Below, in pieces: positions 1 through 11,334 of a stretch of DNA of 64,000 nt (the first letter of the stretch is position 1; each line of letters starts with the position of its first letter). The DNA comes from Flaccisagitta enflata (taxonomy: Eukaryota; Chaetognatha; Sagittoidea; Aphragmophora): positions 12,152,001 to 12,216,000 of the forward strand of contig OZ231127.1 in NCBI GenBank assembly GCA_965153355.1, written 5' to 3'. The notes below the pieces were generated by a model. The model made no database searches, was not told where the DNA came from, and saw only the letters and a list, made by a program, of their open reading frames with translations. A program made the translations under genes and the position numbers.

Positions 1-492
1 TTGCAGCCATGAGTTAACTTTGTCTGATCATCTCCAGATTTTAGAGTTATCATCTATGATGGAAATGGTCACATTTCTCCCGCAAGGAAGACGAGATTCG
101 GATTTGACCATATTTTTAGTCACCCTACTGAACAAGGCTGTAGATGATGCCAAGATGATTTTTTTATGGGACAACTAAGGACGGAGATACGGAGACATGG
201 AGAGACGGAAACTTAGAGAGATGAGAGACAGACAGACGGAGAGGCGGACACTGCCTTTCTTAACAGCCTTTGTTACCAGTAAGCTGAGACGCGAAAGCGG
301 TCGATTTTCATGCCGCTACCATTTGGGGGTGAATACATAAGACAGAGAGACGGAGACTTGGAGAGATGGAGAGACATAGAGACGGAGGACGAACGCTGCC
401 TTTATTACTAGCAAGTTGATACGCTTCCAGATCCCTGCCAGCAAAAAAAAAATGTTGGTTAAAAAGCTTTCGCCTCCATTTCTTTCGCTTCC
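1..492. other. GA-rich non-coding stretch
   Basis: I see no gene here. Positions 180-385 are degenerate GGAGA/GACAGA-type purine runs. A phrase near 252-285 recurs loosely near 390-420. Positions 294-321 resemble the start of the small hAT-like element at 54130 (AAGCGGTCGATTTT followed by TGCCGCT), so this is probably a decayed fragment of that family. Confidence 0.5.
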
Positions 493-508
493 CCCCCCCC
501 CCCCCCGT
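493..508. repeat. Poly-C run of 16
   Basis: A homopolymer of 16 C read directly. Its length is likely to be unreliable in assembly. Confidence 0.9.
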
Positions 509-571
509 TTCCCTTTCACGTCCTATCTAGTCAATCCAATTTGTCCGTTTGTTCTGTTGACAGAAAAGTGA

Positions 572-690
572 CTGATTGCCATTTTTACTTTCAAACTACT
601 CTGCTATTGTCGCCGTTTATTTAATCAGCGAGAAAGCTGATTGCCACTCTTACTTTCAAATCAATCTGCGATTGTCGTCGTTTCATAAGC
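572..690 (+). repeat. Two-copy direct repeat, about 65 bp
   Basis: The phrase CTGATTGCCA starts at 572 and again near 637, with matching sequence following each (TACTTTCAAA, then TTGTCG and CGTTT). The second copy runs up to the edge of the MITE at 693. Confidence 0.7.
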
Positions 691-692
691 AA

Positions 693-952
693 GGGCGCGT
701 TTCTAGTCACAGACAATCGCGTTTTTAACGGGCCACTCGGTTGCTCGCTACGTTCGTCCGCTCGTACCTCTTACTCCACTCACTCGCTCTGCCTAGCCAC
801 GCTCACTTTGCTTGCTCACTACATTCACGGGCTCATTCACTCACTTTGCCCACTCCCTTGTGCGACGGTTGAAATTCCTGAAAATGTGTTCACGCTGAAG
901 ACGCGTTTAATGGGAACAAACGCGTATGTTGTCGTCACTAGAAACACGCCCC
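693..952 (+). mobile_element. MITE, GCTC-rich family, copy 1
   Basis: It begins GGGCGCGTTTCTAGTCAC and ends with the near-complement, so the inverted termini are about 24 bp. The interior is made of repeated CTCACT/GCTCGCT words. Related copies lie at 6427, 16258 and 25221. There is no coding capacity. The short flanks TTTCATA (681) and TATGAAA (959) are also inverted, so the foldback may extend beyond the element. I could not define a target duplication. Confidence 0.75.
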
Positions 953-1173
953 AAAAAGTATGAAACATAACAGACCATCGCGTGACGGAACGCCAATATT
1001 TAATATGTCGGAGACTCCTTACCCTCACGCAATATCTGAACCAGTCGTAATCGCACACACAAATACACTAACGCATGCGAGTACACGTGCAGGTGCGGCC
1101 TATGCAATAATCCTGTCTCGACCACACATGCAAAGACACTTACACGCGCAAACACACGCAATTCTGTGCCATA

Positions 1174-2538
1174 CAGTCAAACCCCGCTCTAACGGATTTC
1201 AAGGTGGCAAAAAAAAACGGACGCTATTTTTTGATCAAGGATTACTCAGTACCTAAGAAATATAAACCCTTAAAATCCATAATGGTTTTAAAGAGCTTCA
1301 AAAAATCTTCCATTTGAGCTCCCACAGAACATTGTAGCTCCAAAACTTTAGAAGTTATGTTGCTTTAAAGATATCCACTCAGAAATCTAAAATTTGGTTT
1401 CAATTTTTTTAGAGTAACCAACTTTGAATTGAAATAACCATCCCAAAAACAAAATTGCACAACTTTTTGACGACTCTTGATTCGTTCATAGGAGGTAAAA
1501 CTATAAGAAATCAGTGAGCATTTTAAAGAGCTTCAAAAAATCTATCAATTGAGTGGTGTCAGAGCGTTGAAGCTCAAAAACTCTAGAAACTACAATGATA
1601 TAAAGTAAAAATGTCACTTCTGCTTACTACCAGAAAGAGCGTTTTCACATATCTCTTTGAACTGTACCTTTCACTTTCATTTAATCATAACTTCTAAACG
1701 GATTAACTTACAAATTTCTGCTTGGCGCCATTTTGAAGAAAATTTTCTAAATTTTTTTTTCCTCATGACTTTTTTAATTTTAGGTCAGTATTTACATTGA
1801 TACATAGGAAAAAGAGGAAAATTCTTATGATTGATTGATTGGTTCTGAGGGAAGTGGAGTTAATAACGTCATTTAGTTGTCATTTTAAAACAAAAAAATT
1901 TACAACATTCTGCTTGGTCTAGTTTTATTTTTGAATATCTTTTTAACGCTCACTGATTTTTTATAGTTAACTATACAGAGAGCAATTGGGTATGTGTTTA
2001 AAGGTAAGTGTGCAATTTTTTTTCTTTGGGATGGTTAGCTTGTAAACGAATAGGAATCATGATATCTGCTTGGTTCCATCTTGTAGGGAATTCAAAATAC
2101 TTCACTTTTACCTTGAATTTTGTACCATTCATTTATTTTCTTCATTCTACGGAATATGTGAAACAAAGAGTGTATCATTGTCAGACACAGTAATTTGCTT
2201 TCAAGAAAAGGGGCATTGCATTCTAATCTTATTTCATTGAAAACGACTTAAGCCAGAAATTTCTGCTTGGTGTAGATTAGTTAAGTTTTTGAAGCTCTTT
2301 AAAGTACCCATGAATCTTAAATAAAAAGTATAAGCAGTTTTCAGTCATGAAAAACTGAGCGTCCGGTTTTGTTTGTTTTTTTGGCCATTGTTAACTAATT
2401 TCATCTGTTACAGGCAGAATTCTGTTATAGCCAGTATACATAGTAAATAAAAAGAAACAAGTTGGAGGGACAGTGAATTTGCATCCATTATAGAGGGAAT
2501 TCCATTAGTGGCGGGTCCGTAAAAGCGGGGTTTCACTG
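1174..2538. mobile_element. Pogo/Tigger-like TIR element, non-autonomous
   Basis: The left end CAGTCAAACCCCGCTCTAAC and the right end, read as complement, CAGTGAAACCCCGCTTTTAC form inverted termini. TA lies on each side (1172-1173 and 2539-2540), as in Tc1/mariner/pogo insertions. The 1.36-kb interior is AT-rich with no long open frame. It contains repeated words in both orientations (AAGAGCTTCAAAAAATCT at about 1290 and 1525, inverted near 2285, and TCTGCTTGG several times). Two 175-177 bp relatives lie at 18755 and 23119. The superfamily call rests on end sequence and TA only. Confidence 0.72.
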
Positions 2539-2540
2539 TA

Positions 2541-3182
2541 GTTCCTTGACCCTTTGCATGACTTGCGTGCGACTTTAGTGGGGATTGGTTCTGTGCCATA
2601 GTTTCCTGACCCTTTGTGTCACTTGCGTGCGACGTGGGTAAGGGGGCAAGGTCCGTACACAAGCGCGCAATTTGTAGTAGCACCTCTAATCAAAGAAAGA
2701 AAAGTTGTTCCACCGGTTCACAGAGTTAGAGGTCACGAGTCCACGGTCGGTTTTGGTCGCTGACCGACTCATTCAACGTCACTTTTATCGATTATTTTCT
2801 TTTTCCCTCCGCGCAGTAAATTGGTTGTTTATTTTTCGCGTGCGAGTCGCGGTCGCTTTGACCTTCTTTACTCCACTTTCGTGTGAGTTGTTAGTCTTTC
2901 CCTCACTTTTATGGACAGAGGCCCTACAGGACACAGGGGTGAATTTCCGGATGTCTGTCGTTCTACCCCTGCCCCCTTTCCTTGATGGACCAATGAGGGC
3001 TCCTGACCCTCAAATCCGACCTGAGGGCCTTCATGGTCTGATTTCTGCATTCCCAGCCCTCAAATCAACTCTTCCAAGCTCAGACAGCCCTCCAGGCCTC
3101 CAGGCCACCAGGCCTAAAATCTGCCCTCAAAGATCTCTAATTAACTTTAAATGACAAAATGTAGCCAGATTTGCCTTCTCAG
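2541..3182. other. No supported gene
   Basis: Positions 2540-2640 hold a two-copy phrase (CCTGACCCTTTG-like followed by ACTTGCGTGCGAC). Positions 2990-3130 are rich in CCCTCAAAT and AGGCC words, which loosely resemble the minisatellite of the composite elements at 54.7, 58.2 and 60.5 kb. The open frame here has no other support. Confidence 0.4.
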
Positions 3183-3353
3183 GATGTCCAGCAATTCACA
3201 CCAGTGTTGTATAGGGCACTCGCCCTTTTGGGCCTTGCTCTCACTCCAGACAAGGCGTCGGAAATCGCTGACCATGTGCGATCCTTTGATCACTACTTTC
3301 TCTTTCTTCTCTGTTCAAACGATGTTAAGGTTGAACCCGAGTTATTGACCCAT
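3183..3353 (+). CDS. Possible orphan exon or gene fragment
   Basis: A pyrimidine-rich acceptor-like sequence (TTGCCTTCTCAG) ends at 3182. The downstream frame reads DVQQFTPVLYRALALLGLAL and then TPDKASEIADHVRSFDHY, a mixed and plausibly helical composition unlike the simple-repeat frames around it. The frame runs to a stop at 3354. I cannot point to a convincing donor, promoter or partner exon. It could be a chance open frame or an old fragment. I do not recognise the family. Confidence 0.15.
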
Positions 3354-3932
3354 TAAACCTTTCAGTTATTGACCCATTAAACCGTTCCAAAAAATGAGCT
3401 GCTCTACCACCCTTCTAATCGAAAGGCGTTCTGATACTTCATCGATAAAGGGCCTTGACAACAGCCACCATTTTGTTCCATATTGGTGGGAATAAATATT
3501 ATTTTGATCATCAATATCAATATCAATATCAATATTCAATATCAATGACAATGCCTATGATTAGTAGGCATTATGTTAAACCGGCAAACCGAGTACTTAG
3601 CGTTATTGCCACTGAACCATGGCTAATTAAGCAATTAGGCAGGAGAAATGATGCAAAAACCGCCTGTGAAACGCCTAAAACCCATAAATGTCAAATATTA
3701 TGAACCGTCTTACTAAATGACGGACCAATGAACAGACCAACAGACCACATTCAGATGAATATACCGCGTCTGTACTCTGGACTAATGGCGCCAAAATGGA
3801 GGAACAACGAATCAATTTCGTCGTTTTCCGTCCTTTTTTATGCCGGCAAAAACAAGTGGAACAACTGTCGTGATTTTTTTTTCTTTTTTTGCGAGGGAAT
3901 TGGTGATAAAGCTGCAAGAGAGGAAAAAAAAA
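3354..3932. other. No supported gene; short repeats
   Basis: The phrase TTATTGACCCATTAAACC occurs twice (3340-3385). An ATCAAT hexamer run lies at about 3510-3546. Nothing else was identified. Confidence 0.45.
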
Positions 3933-4020
3933 TTTTTAGTTACGTGCATGCGACACTACACGTTGCTCTGTCAGTTGGTCGGTCCGTCCTACCGTCCATC
4001 CATAAGTCTGTCACATTTTA
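3933..4020 (+). mobile_element. HP element, class A, decayed head fragment
   Basis: TTTTTAGT, then an ACGTGCATGCGAC head, then CACTACA and a GGTCGGTCCGTCC tract match the head and GGTC tract of the HP family. The stem is imperfect and no tail is recognisable. Confidence 0.5.
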
Positions 4021-4152
4021 AAGGTCATTTTGATGTGTAATTATGTATTGTTGTCATTGTTATTATGTGATCATGTAATTATATATGGAGTGAGGGAGGA
4101 AGAAAGGTAGGAAGGAATGAAGAAAGATAGAGAGGCAGGAAGGCAGAAAGGA

Positions 4153-4315
4153 AACAAGGCCGGATACAGGGCCAATACCAGTCCCGGACTGGTGGACAGG
4201 GGCGGAAATGCGCGTTTTTGCGCTTTCTGAACTCGATCACCTCTACGGACCAACCAACCAACCGACCAACGGACGGACCAAGCCTCTTATAGAGTCGCTA
4301 GTTCGCAACTAAAAA
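4153..4315 (-). mobile_element. HP element, full length, divergent stem
   Basis: On the plus strand it starts AACAAGGCCGGATACA, has a GGACAGGGG block, an ACCAACCGACC tract, and ends CTCTTATAGAGTCG with CTAAAAA. Both family ends are present. The stem is mutated on one arm. Confidence 0.72.
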
Positions 4316-5243
4316 GGAAGGAAGGAAAGAAGGGAGTGAGGGAGGAAGGGAAGGAGGGAGGAAAGAGGGTTGGAGGGAAGGAAGAAGTATGTATGTAACT
4401 GTGTTTGTATTGTATAATTGTAAAATGAAGCACGCGACTGTTGGCCTATGGGGCTTGTTTTTACCATCACCAAACCAGACATTGAGAAAAAAAAACATGG
4501 CAAGAGTGGAATGCGTTTTCCTTCATGACTTCAGACCAAAATATGCTTGCCTTCTTTGGTTGTCTGATTGTTTGTCGGCCTGTCAGGCTAATTCACACAA
4601 ACTCTTTCAATAAAATCAATCAATTAATCAACATCTCTTCAGCAGATTTGTAGCTGTACATACACGACTCCACCTGGTTCTATATCCGTCTGTACCTATC
4701 ATTAGCGGTAAGCTTAAGCGACTTATCCGCCTTCCGTAAATAAAAAGTGAGAGAAAGTGAAGGTGATCGTTACCAACCTGCAGATTTTTTACTACTTGAT
4801 TTTTCTTTATTTCTTTTTTTAATTCGGCCGACCTTAGACCTCCTTTCCTCTCATTTTTCAACTCCCCCCCCCCCCTCCTCCACTCCCTCTCCCTATTTTT
4901 TTGCTTACCGGTGAGCGAATGGACATTTTATACGAGAGTGAGGCATATCTCACCATTACCGTCCAGAAAGATGGAAGCCAACATTGGCAGTGCCTCTAGA
5001 ATTATACATCAGGTTGGGAAAAGTCGTCTACATCATGGCATGATGGTGAAAGTGTATGAATCCCCCCCCCCCCTTAACCCTCTTTTTCTCCCGGTGATGG
5101 CGAAATCCGTCGGGACATTGGAGGATGAGGAGGTCAATGGCCTTTCCTGCCGCGCCTTGTTATATATATGTGGACAACATTGCTAAATTCTTTTTGTTTA
5201 TTCGTTTCTTTAAAGTGATTTGTTTAAAAATTAAAAATATGAA
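4316..5243. other. No supported gene; purine runs
   Basis: GGAA/GGGA-type runs occupy 4316-4390, and short poly-C runs lie near 4863 and 5060. The open frames here have no splice, motif or compositional support. Confidence 0.45.
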
Positions 5244-5384
5244 TAACCAGAGGTACGCTGTCCCATATACACTCAAGTACCTTATTATGCCCTGTTAAGA
5301 TGAGAATCATGTTACACATCATGAGATAGACGCCAACAAATTGACCGAGGACTGAGAATGAGCTACAACCTTCGTCAACACTCA
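5244..5384 (+). repeat. Dispersed repeat, inverted partner of 7584-7720
   Basis: Reading from AACCAGAGGTACGCTGTCCC through ACTCAAGTAC, GCCCTGTTAAGAT and GACTGAGAA to CTTCGTCAAC, the same order appears on the complement of 7584-7720. The two copies are inverted about 2.2 kb apart. Confidence 0.8.
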
Positions 5385-5568
5385 TTATTGATTATTTCAA
5401 AAAAGACAGTGTGATGAGAAAACATGTTCATGATGGGGTAGAATGCCGCCGAGCGCGGCTTAATGATATGATGGATACTTAAATCTCGCCGATGAAGAAT
5501 TTAGCTAATTTGCATTAACCTCTACAAATATTCCCAGAAAAATGATTCACCATCCTATTGCATGTGCA

Positions 5569-5570
<2 letters not shown>

Positions 5571-5630
<60 letters not shown>
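5571..5630. repeat. CT microsatellite
   Basis: An uninterrupted dinucleotide run of about 30 units, directly 5' of an HP element. Confidence 0.95.
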
Positions 5631-5635
<5 letters not shown>

Positions 5636-5649
5636 TTTCTTTTTTTTTT

Positions 5650-5845
5650 TTTAGTTGCGGACACGCAACTCTGTAAGAGGCTTATCTGTCCATTGGTCCG
5701 TTGGTCCGTCGGTCCGTGAGCAAGAGTCGGAGAGTGGAAAAACAAGCATTTTGAAGCTTTTTGCGTATGTGTCTGTGTTGGGTGGGGTGTTGGGTGTGGA
5801 TGGGGGTTGGCTGCCCCTGCCCACCCGTCCACAACGTCACTTGTT
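5650..5845 (+). mobile_element. HP element, class B
   Basis: The head hairpin is AGTTGCG-GACA-CGCAACT inside TTTTTAG and CTCTGTAAGAGG flanks. A GGTCCGT tract, a GTGTTGGGTGGGG block and CTGCCCACCCGTCCACAAC follow. The tail GTCCACAAC nearly complements the head arm GTTGCGGAC. Confidence 0.85.
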
Positions 5846-6121
5846 CTGTTGCTCACTTGGTCACATGCTCGCTCATGCCTTCAATGTTATTTGAAAATTG
5901 ATCCATGTTTTTTATTTCATTCGCTTGTTCCGTTGCATGTATAAGCGTAATCTGGGATTTAGAGTTAATTGGTTAACCAACAAGTTGTCAATGCATTTGA
6001 TTGGAGACAAAATGGTCTCCTATCTCTTAATTTGTTCAAGTGAACGTCTTCCATGTTTGGGAATGAGGTCCTTTACAGGAAGATTTACTTTGGGCGTCAA
6101 TGGGAGACGTGAAAATGACTC

Positions 6122-6123
6122 AG

Positions 6124-6188
<65 letters not shown>

Positions 6189-6189
6189 A
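6122..6189. repeat. GTT microsatellite
   Basis: About 22 trinucleotide units, with degenerate units continuing to about 6245. Confidence 0.95.
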
Positions 6190-6426
6190 TTGTTGATGTT
6201 TTGCTTTTGTTAATATCGTAGTGCTCCGCTGTTGTTGTTGTTGCGATACAGCAGCAGTTATTTTTAAACTCGCCTCCCTTGAGGTGTGAGCGATCAATGG
6301 CTGGAGAGGATCTGTACAAAGAGGTTCCCTATGGGCAAGCAGAGACAGTGATGTAGAGGGCATTGGAGCAGAGGCTGTATTTTATCAGGAAACCTAGGAA
6401 ATAGCCTGAAATTTGCCCCATAGACA

Positions 6427-6655
6427 GGGCGTGTTTGTAAACACGCCCATTAGCATTTACAGCATGAACAGATATTTATGAATTTCAACCATCCCTCATG
6501 GGAGTGAGCGAAGTGAGTGAGCGAGCCCCTGAACGTAAGGCGAGCGTAGCAAAGCGGATCACCGCGGATTGAGTGAGCGGGGTGAGCGATGCGAGCAACC
6601 AATCAAAGTGAATGGCCTGTAAAGATACGGTTATCAGTGACTCAGAAACGCGCCC
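6427..6655 (-). mobile_element. MITE, GCTC-rich family, copy 2
   Basis: It starts GGGCGTGTTTGTAAACACGC and ends AGAAACGCGCCC. Its interior of GTGAGCGAAG-type words is the complement of the element at 693. Confidence 0.7.
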
Positions 6656-6661
6656 ATATTG

Positions 6662-6850
6662 TTTTTAGTTGCGGACACAAACTCTATAAGTGGCTTTGTC
6701 CGTTTGTTGGTCTGTTGGTCCGTTGGTCCGTGGTGATCGAGTTGAAAAGTAGAAAAACGAGCTTTTTGTGAATGTTTGTGTGTGGGGTTTGGGATTTGAG
6801 TGTGGATGGGGGTTGGACGCCCCTGCCCTGTCCGCAACAATATTTTGACC
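6662..6850 (+). mobile_element. HP element, class B
   Basis: The TTTTTAGTTGCGGACACAAACT head has lost two bases of the second stem arm. The GGTCCGT tract, GTGTGTGGGG block and tail TGTCCGCAACAATATT are intact. A long GT microsatellite begins a few bases after the tail. Confidence 0.85.
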
Positions 6851-6853
6851 ATA

Positions 6854-6993
<140 letters not shown>

Positions 6994-7052
6994 CGAGGCT
7001 CAAAATCCTATGGCTCCACCAATTTCTGTCTTCTTAAGTCCATCGTAAAACA

Positions 7053-7193
7053 AACAAGGCCAAGAGGCCACTGCTATGTATTGGGCATGGATCGGGTCGG
7101 ATCCAATGCGTTACCTCCACTACTGACTGACCGACCAGCTAACCAACCAACGGACACAGCTAGTTATAGAGGTGCGCTTTGTCGCACCTAAAA
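7053..7193 (-). mobile_element. HP element, class C
   Basis: It starts AACAAGGCC and has an ACCAACCAACGGACACAGC tract. Its hairpin is AGGTGCG/CGCACCT, followed by TAAAA. The stem differs from classes A and B at paired positions but still pairs perfectly. A related damaged copy is at 34228. Confidence 0.78.
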
Positions 7194-7257
7194 TTATAAA
7201 ATAAAAAATCGCACAAAAAATACTTGCAGTATCGTTATAACAAGCGATTTTTCCGCA

Positions 7258-7487
7258 GGGTCACGCTGGGTCACATTGCCGGGACTGTGGGCAGGGGCAT
7301 TCAAACCCCAGCCTCACCCAAACCACCTCTGCCACACACTGACACACCTAAAAACACATACAATAACAACTGCAGTGTCATAAATACATGTTTTTTTTAT
7401 TTTCAACTTGAGCGTGATGGACGGACGGACTGACTGACCAACGGATGGTCATAGCCTCTTATTGAGTTGCGTGTCCGCAACTAAAAA
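7258..7487 (-). mobile_element. HP element, class B
   Basis: On the plus strand it ends with AGTTGCG-TGTC-CGCAACT then AAAAA, a perfect class B hairpin. GGTCACATTGCC, GTGGGCAGGGGC and GGACGGACGGACTG blocks lie in the order expected for an inverted copy. Confidence 0.8.
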
Positions 7488-7583
7488 ACCAAACTAGGTG
7501 ATCCTGAATTTTGTACCGGGATGAAGTATAACAAATTTGCTTTAGCATTATTTCCTACCATGGTTTTTGAAATTGTTCTATCT

Positions 7584-7720
7584 TGTTGACGAAGGTTGTA
7601 GCTTGTTCTCAGTCCTCAGTCAATTTGTTTGCGTCAATCTTATGATGTGTGACGGGATTTTTATCTTAACAGGGCATTTTCAGATACTTGAGTGTGAATG
7701 GGACAGCGTAACCAGAGGTG
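7584..7720 (-). repeat. Dispersed repeat, inverted partner of 5244-5384
   Basis: This is the complement of the 5244-5384 sequence with scattered substitutions. The small open frame across it is incidental. Confidence 0.8.
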
Positions 7721-7813
7721 TCTGGTCGTCAGTTGGACGTGAGCCGCTTTGCCTTTGGCGCGTTGACGAGCGTGAACATTTTTACTACCTTTTATGATTG
7801 TAAAAATTGTAGA

Positions 7814-7992
7814 AAACAAGGCCGGATACACGACTACCGAAGTCGCGTGCGGGTGGGCAGGGGCCATATTTGAGGTCACTAGACCAATTGGGCAGGAGCA
7901 GTGAGGTCAAAGAAATAAAATCATAAAAAAAGTAAAACGTGACCAACCGACCGACCGAGCAACCGACGGACGGACGGACAAAGCGAGTTGTA
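7814..7992 (-). mobile_element. HP element, class A, head lost
   Basis: It starts AACAAGGCCGGATACACGAC. The tail motif AGTCGCGTGCGGGTGGGCAG, the TGGGCAGGAGCAGTGAGGTC block and the ACCGACCGACC tract are intact. It stops at GAGTTGTA, where the hairpin should start, against the TACA array at 8003. Confidence 0.82.
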
Positions 7993-8002
7993 AAAAACTA
8001 TA

Positions 8003-8072
8003 CATACATACATACATACATACATACATACATACATACATACATACGTACATACATACATACATACATACA

Positions 8073-8106
<34 letters not shown>

Positions 8107-8120
8107 CATACATACATATA
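8003..8120. repeat. TACA microsatellite
   Basis: A tetranucleotide array ending next to ACAGTCAGTGGACAAACCGG. The same junction occurs in inverted form at about 12890-12915 beside the second array. Confidence 0.95.
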
Positions 8121-9330
8121 CAGTCAGTGGACAAACCGGTATAGGTATAAATCTCTATGGGTCGTAACAATTCTCAGAGGAAGATTATTTCAAATGTTAG
8201 GTTAATCACTAAGTTAAAGAAGCTTTCTTTGCTTAGGAATTAACTAAGATCAGAGACATTTCTACAGAGAGGCCATGCAAAAAAAAATCGTGTTTTTCAA
8301 TAATTCATAATGACCAATTTATTCAGACATGAAATTTTTTGTAGATTACCAATCTGAAGGTGCCATTAAGCATATGAGCAGTCAAGGTATGCTGGAACAG
8401 CTTGTAAACAGCATCATTGAAGGACCTTTCAATAAATCATGTAAAACTATATGCAGCAGATTTTCTTTTATTTTCAGATAAGAGAGATTCACAGCTTTAA
8501 ATATGATTGATGAAAAACAAACTTTTGAATCAGGGTAAGTTGGAGCTGCTCGTCAACTGCATCACTGAAGAATCCCTTCCTCAACAGGCTATGCGAAAAA
8601 ATGAAAAATCATGTTTTTCAAAAAGTCATTGTAATCAATGCACTGTATTCAGACATGAAATATTGTGTAGATTAAAAATCTGAAGGTGCCACTAAGCATA
8701 TGAGTAGTCAAGGTATGCTGGAACAGCTCGTCAACAGCATCATTGTAGGACCTCTCAATAAATCATGTAAAACTATAGACAGAAGTTTTTTCCAGATAAG
8801 TAAGTTTCACAGCTGTAAATGTAATAAGAGGGATAACAAAGATTTGAATCAGGGTGGGCTGGAACTGCTCGTCAATTGCATCACTGAAGGATCCCTTCCA
8901 CAAGAGGCTTTGCAAAATGCTGAAATTTCATGTGTTTCAAAAATTCATCATGAAATTTTTTGTTAATTGCAAATCTGAAGGTGCCAATAAGCATATGAGC
9001 AGTCAAGGTATGCTGAAACAGCTCGTCAACAGCATCATTGAAAGATGTATCCACAACACATGTAGAACTGTGTGAAGTGGAAGTCATTTTATGTTCAAAT
9101 AAGTAGATTTCACAGCTTTGCATAGAATAAGAGGAAAAACAAATTTTTGAATAAGGGTGTTTAAAAGATGCTTGTCAACTGCATCACTGAAGGATCCCCT
9201 CCACAAAATCTATGTTCCCAATGCAACAACATTTTTTTGCTGTAAAATCTTTGGAAATTTTATAGATATGCATAGAATTAGAGGAAACTCCGTGTTAAAT
9301 CAAGAAAAAGTAAGGTGTGCTGGAAATGTT
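8121..9330 (+). repeat. Left arm of a large inverted repeat; about 300-bp tandem units
   Basis: GGTATGCTGG-type unit starts occur at 8386, 8712 and 9007, so the period is about 295-326 bp. Each unit holds two half-units whose translations are alike: one reads GMLEQLVNSIIEGPL and the other GGLELLVNCITEGSLP. Stops and frame changes break any long frame. The array may descend from a duplicated coding exon, or be a satellite whose halves happen to read this way. The matching arm is at 11335-12908. Confidence 0.75.
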
Positions 9331-9915
9331 TGTTAACTGCTTTAAAACTCATTAAGTTCTACTGAAATACCACACCATCTATGATAAAGGAAAACAACAA
9401 GATTTCTCCTCTGCACATGAAAAAGTTTGGATGAAAATGTGTGACATGTGCACCAATTCATCTTATATAAAACTCATACAATTTTGAGGTAACTAAGGGT
9501 GGGAAGGGTGGGGGAGGGCCGGTTTGACCACTTTTTGCCTCAGTCTGCAAACCTAACCCAAATCTAACACTTCCCTTAACCATAAGATTATCACTGCAAC
9601 TAACCTTAAACCCAGCCCACTACAGCCTCTAACCTTAAACAAACTATCCCTTGTTACCCCTCACCACATGAGACATCTATAACAAATTCTAGCCGTAAGT
9701 TTAACTGAATACAGATTCTGATAAATTGTCCTAACCAAATTTCTATCACTAAGAACAAGTAACGCAGGTCTCAATGTTGTAGCGGATAAATGAGCAGAGG
9801 CGTCTTAGTCCCATCCACACTCCAACCACCTCTCACTACAGAGGTGTATTTGATGGGGTAGCTGGTGTAGCCATGGCGAGCTCTAGCTTTTGGAATTTTT
9901 TGGGGGGCACAACAA

Positions 9916-9918
<3 letters not shown>
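9331..9918. other. No gene; spacer inside the inverted repeat
   Basis: AT-rich unique-looking sequence plus a short AACCTTAAAC/AACCCAAATC-type run (about 9545-9660). Nothing coding is supported. Confidence 0.45.

Positions 9919-10004
<86 letters not shown>
9919..10004. repeat. AG microsatellite
   Basis: About 43 AG units, uninterrupted. Confidence 0.95.
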
Positions 10005-10005
<1 letters not shown>

Positions 10006-10095
10006 ATGTGTAAAAATGAGTGCCGCTGAGAGAAACTAAAAGAGGGTTATTACCCTGCATCTTTCATCGATTTCAGAAAAAGTTTGTTTTGAATC

Positions 10096-10850
10096 TTTTT
10101 AGTCGCATGTACGCGACTCTACAACTCGCTTTGTCCGTTGGTTGATTGGTCGGTCGGTCACACTTAACTTTTTTAATAATTTTATTTTTCTGACCTCACT
10201 TCTCCTGCCCAAATGGTCTAGTGACCTCAAATAATAGGGTGTGCAAAATTATCCGCAATTGCTTCATGGAAAAAAACTGTACTTAAAAGTGACCGAGCAC
10301 TATGAAATTTTGACAAGAGTGCCCCAGTTAGTCATGCTAGAAGCTAGAATTGATTGCAGGTATTTTCTATCCCCCTTGTCATTATTGGGGTCAAATAATT
10401 TGAAGCAAAGATCTTGGTTTTGACAGGATTTAATTTCATTGGCAAAAAAGGTTATAAAATCATAGGCTATTGTATTTGTGACTGCTCAAAAATGATTTTC
10501 TTTGCATGGCACATGTTATGCTGAAGGAGGTTAATTATATCCCTATGAACGGAGTTCAATAAAGCAAATAAATTACGCTTAAAGTACAAGAAAAATTAAG
10601 AACAGAATTTTTAAATATTTTGATAAATCTTTTTTTAAGGAGTGTTTCATTACTATGAAATTTACCTAAAAAGTTGTATCTTTGACTTTTTTGATTTTAG
10701 TTTTGAATAAAAAAAAAAACAACTTTTTTATACGTGCTACTTATGCTTTTAAAAATCATAATCCTCTTTGGTTTTTAAGAAAATTGTGAATTGCAAATTG
10801 CGAATTGCGGATAATTTTGCACACCCTGTTATGGCCCCTGCCACCTGCAA
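10096..10850 (+). mobile_element. HP element, class A, split by an insertion
   Basis: The head TTTTTAGTCGCATGTACGCG, the GGTCGGTCGGTC tract and the CTCCTGCCCAAATGGTCTAG block run to TGACCTCAAATA. The expected TATGGCCCCTGCC continuation resumes only at 10830, after a 596-bp insertion. The tail is decayed. Confidence 0.8.
10234..10829. mobile_element. Tc1/mariner-like MITE with TA target duplication
   Basis: The left end ATAGGGTGTGCAAAATTATC pairs with the right end, whose complement begins ACAGGGTGTGCAAAATTATC, giving termini of about 28 bp. TA lies at 10232-10233 and 10830-10831. Uninterrupted relatives at 7814 and 17588 read through this point as CAAATATGGCCCCTGCC on the complement, which reconstructs the empty site. 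There is no transposase frame. Confidence 0.88.
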
Positions 10851-11110
10851 AATCGCAATTTTTGTCTCATCTTTTTTTCCTAAAGCTCAAGTGGAAAGCC
10901 AAAAACAATTTCTCAAGAAATGGACAACAAGTTAACAACTTCTCTCTTTCATTTTTCATTTGTCTTCAATGTTTAAACAAATAGTTTTCTTACAATTGAG
11001 CATATGAAGTTGTCATGAAGACAAAATTGTGATGCAGTTGACAATTGGTTTCAGTACTTTTTCCTCTAATTCTATGCATATCAGTAGATTTCCCAAAGAT
11101 TTTACTACCA

Positions 11111-11334
11111 AAACTATGCTGGATACACGGCTACCCTAGTTACATGTGGGCAGGGGTGTTGACAGAAAAGGTCACTAGGGCATTTGGGCAGGAGCAGTGA
11201 GCTCAAAAAGCTCAAAAATGCCAAAAATGTTAAAAGGGGACCAACTGACCAACCAACCAATTAAACGACCAATGGATGGACGGACAGACAAAGCAGGGTG
11301 TACACTGTAGAATTGCATAACACAGAACTAAAAA
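11111..11334 (-). mobile_element. HP element, class A, decayed hairpin
   Basis: ATGCTGGATACACGGCTACC, GGGCAGGAGCAGTGAG and an ACCAACCAACC tract are in order and it ends CTAAAAA. The hairpin bases are largely mutated (AATTGCATAACACAG). Confidence 0.72.

Noticed and set aside
7567-7797. 76-codon frame starting MKLFYLVDEGCSLFSVL
   Set aside because: It lies across a dispersed repeat whose inverted copy at 5244-5384 does not preserve the frame.
9771-9870. Another class B HP element (CATCCACACTCCAACCACC block)
   Set aside because: Only one loosely matching block was found, with no hairpin, GGTC tract or tail.
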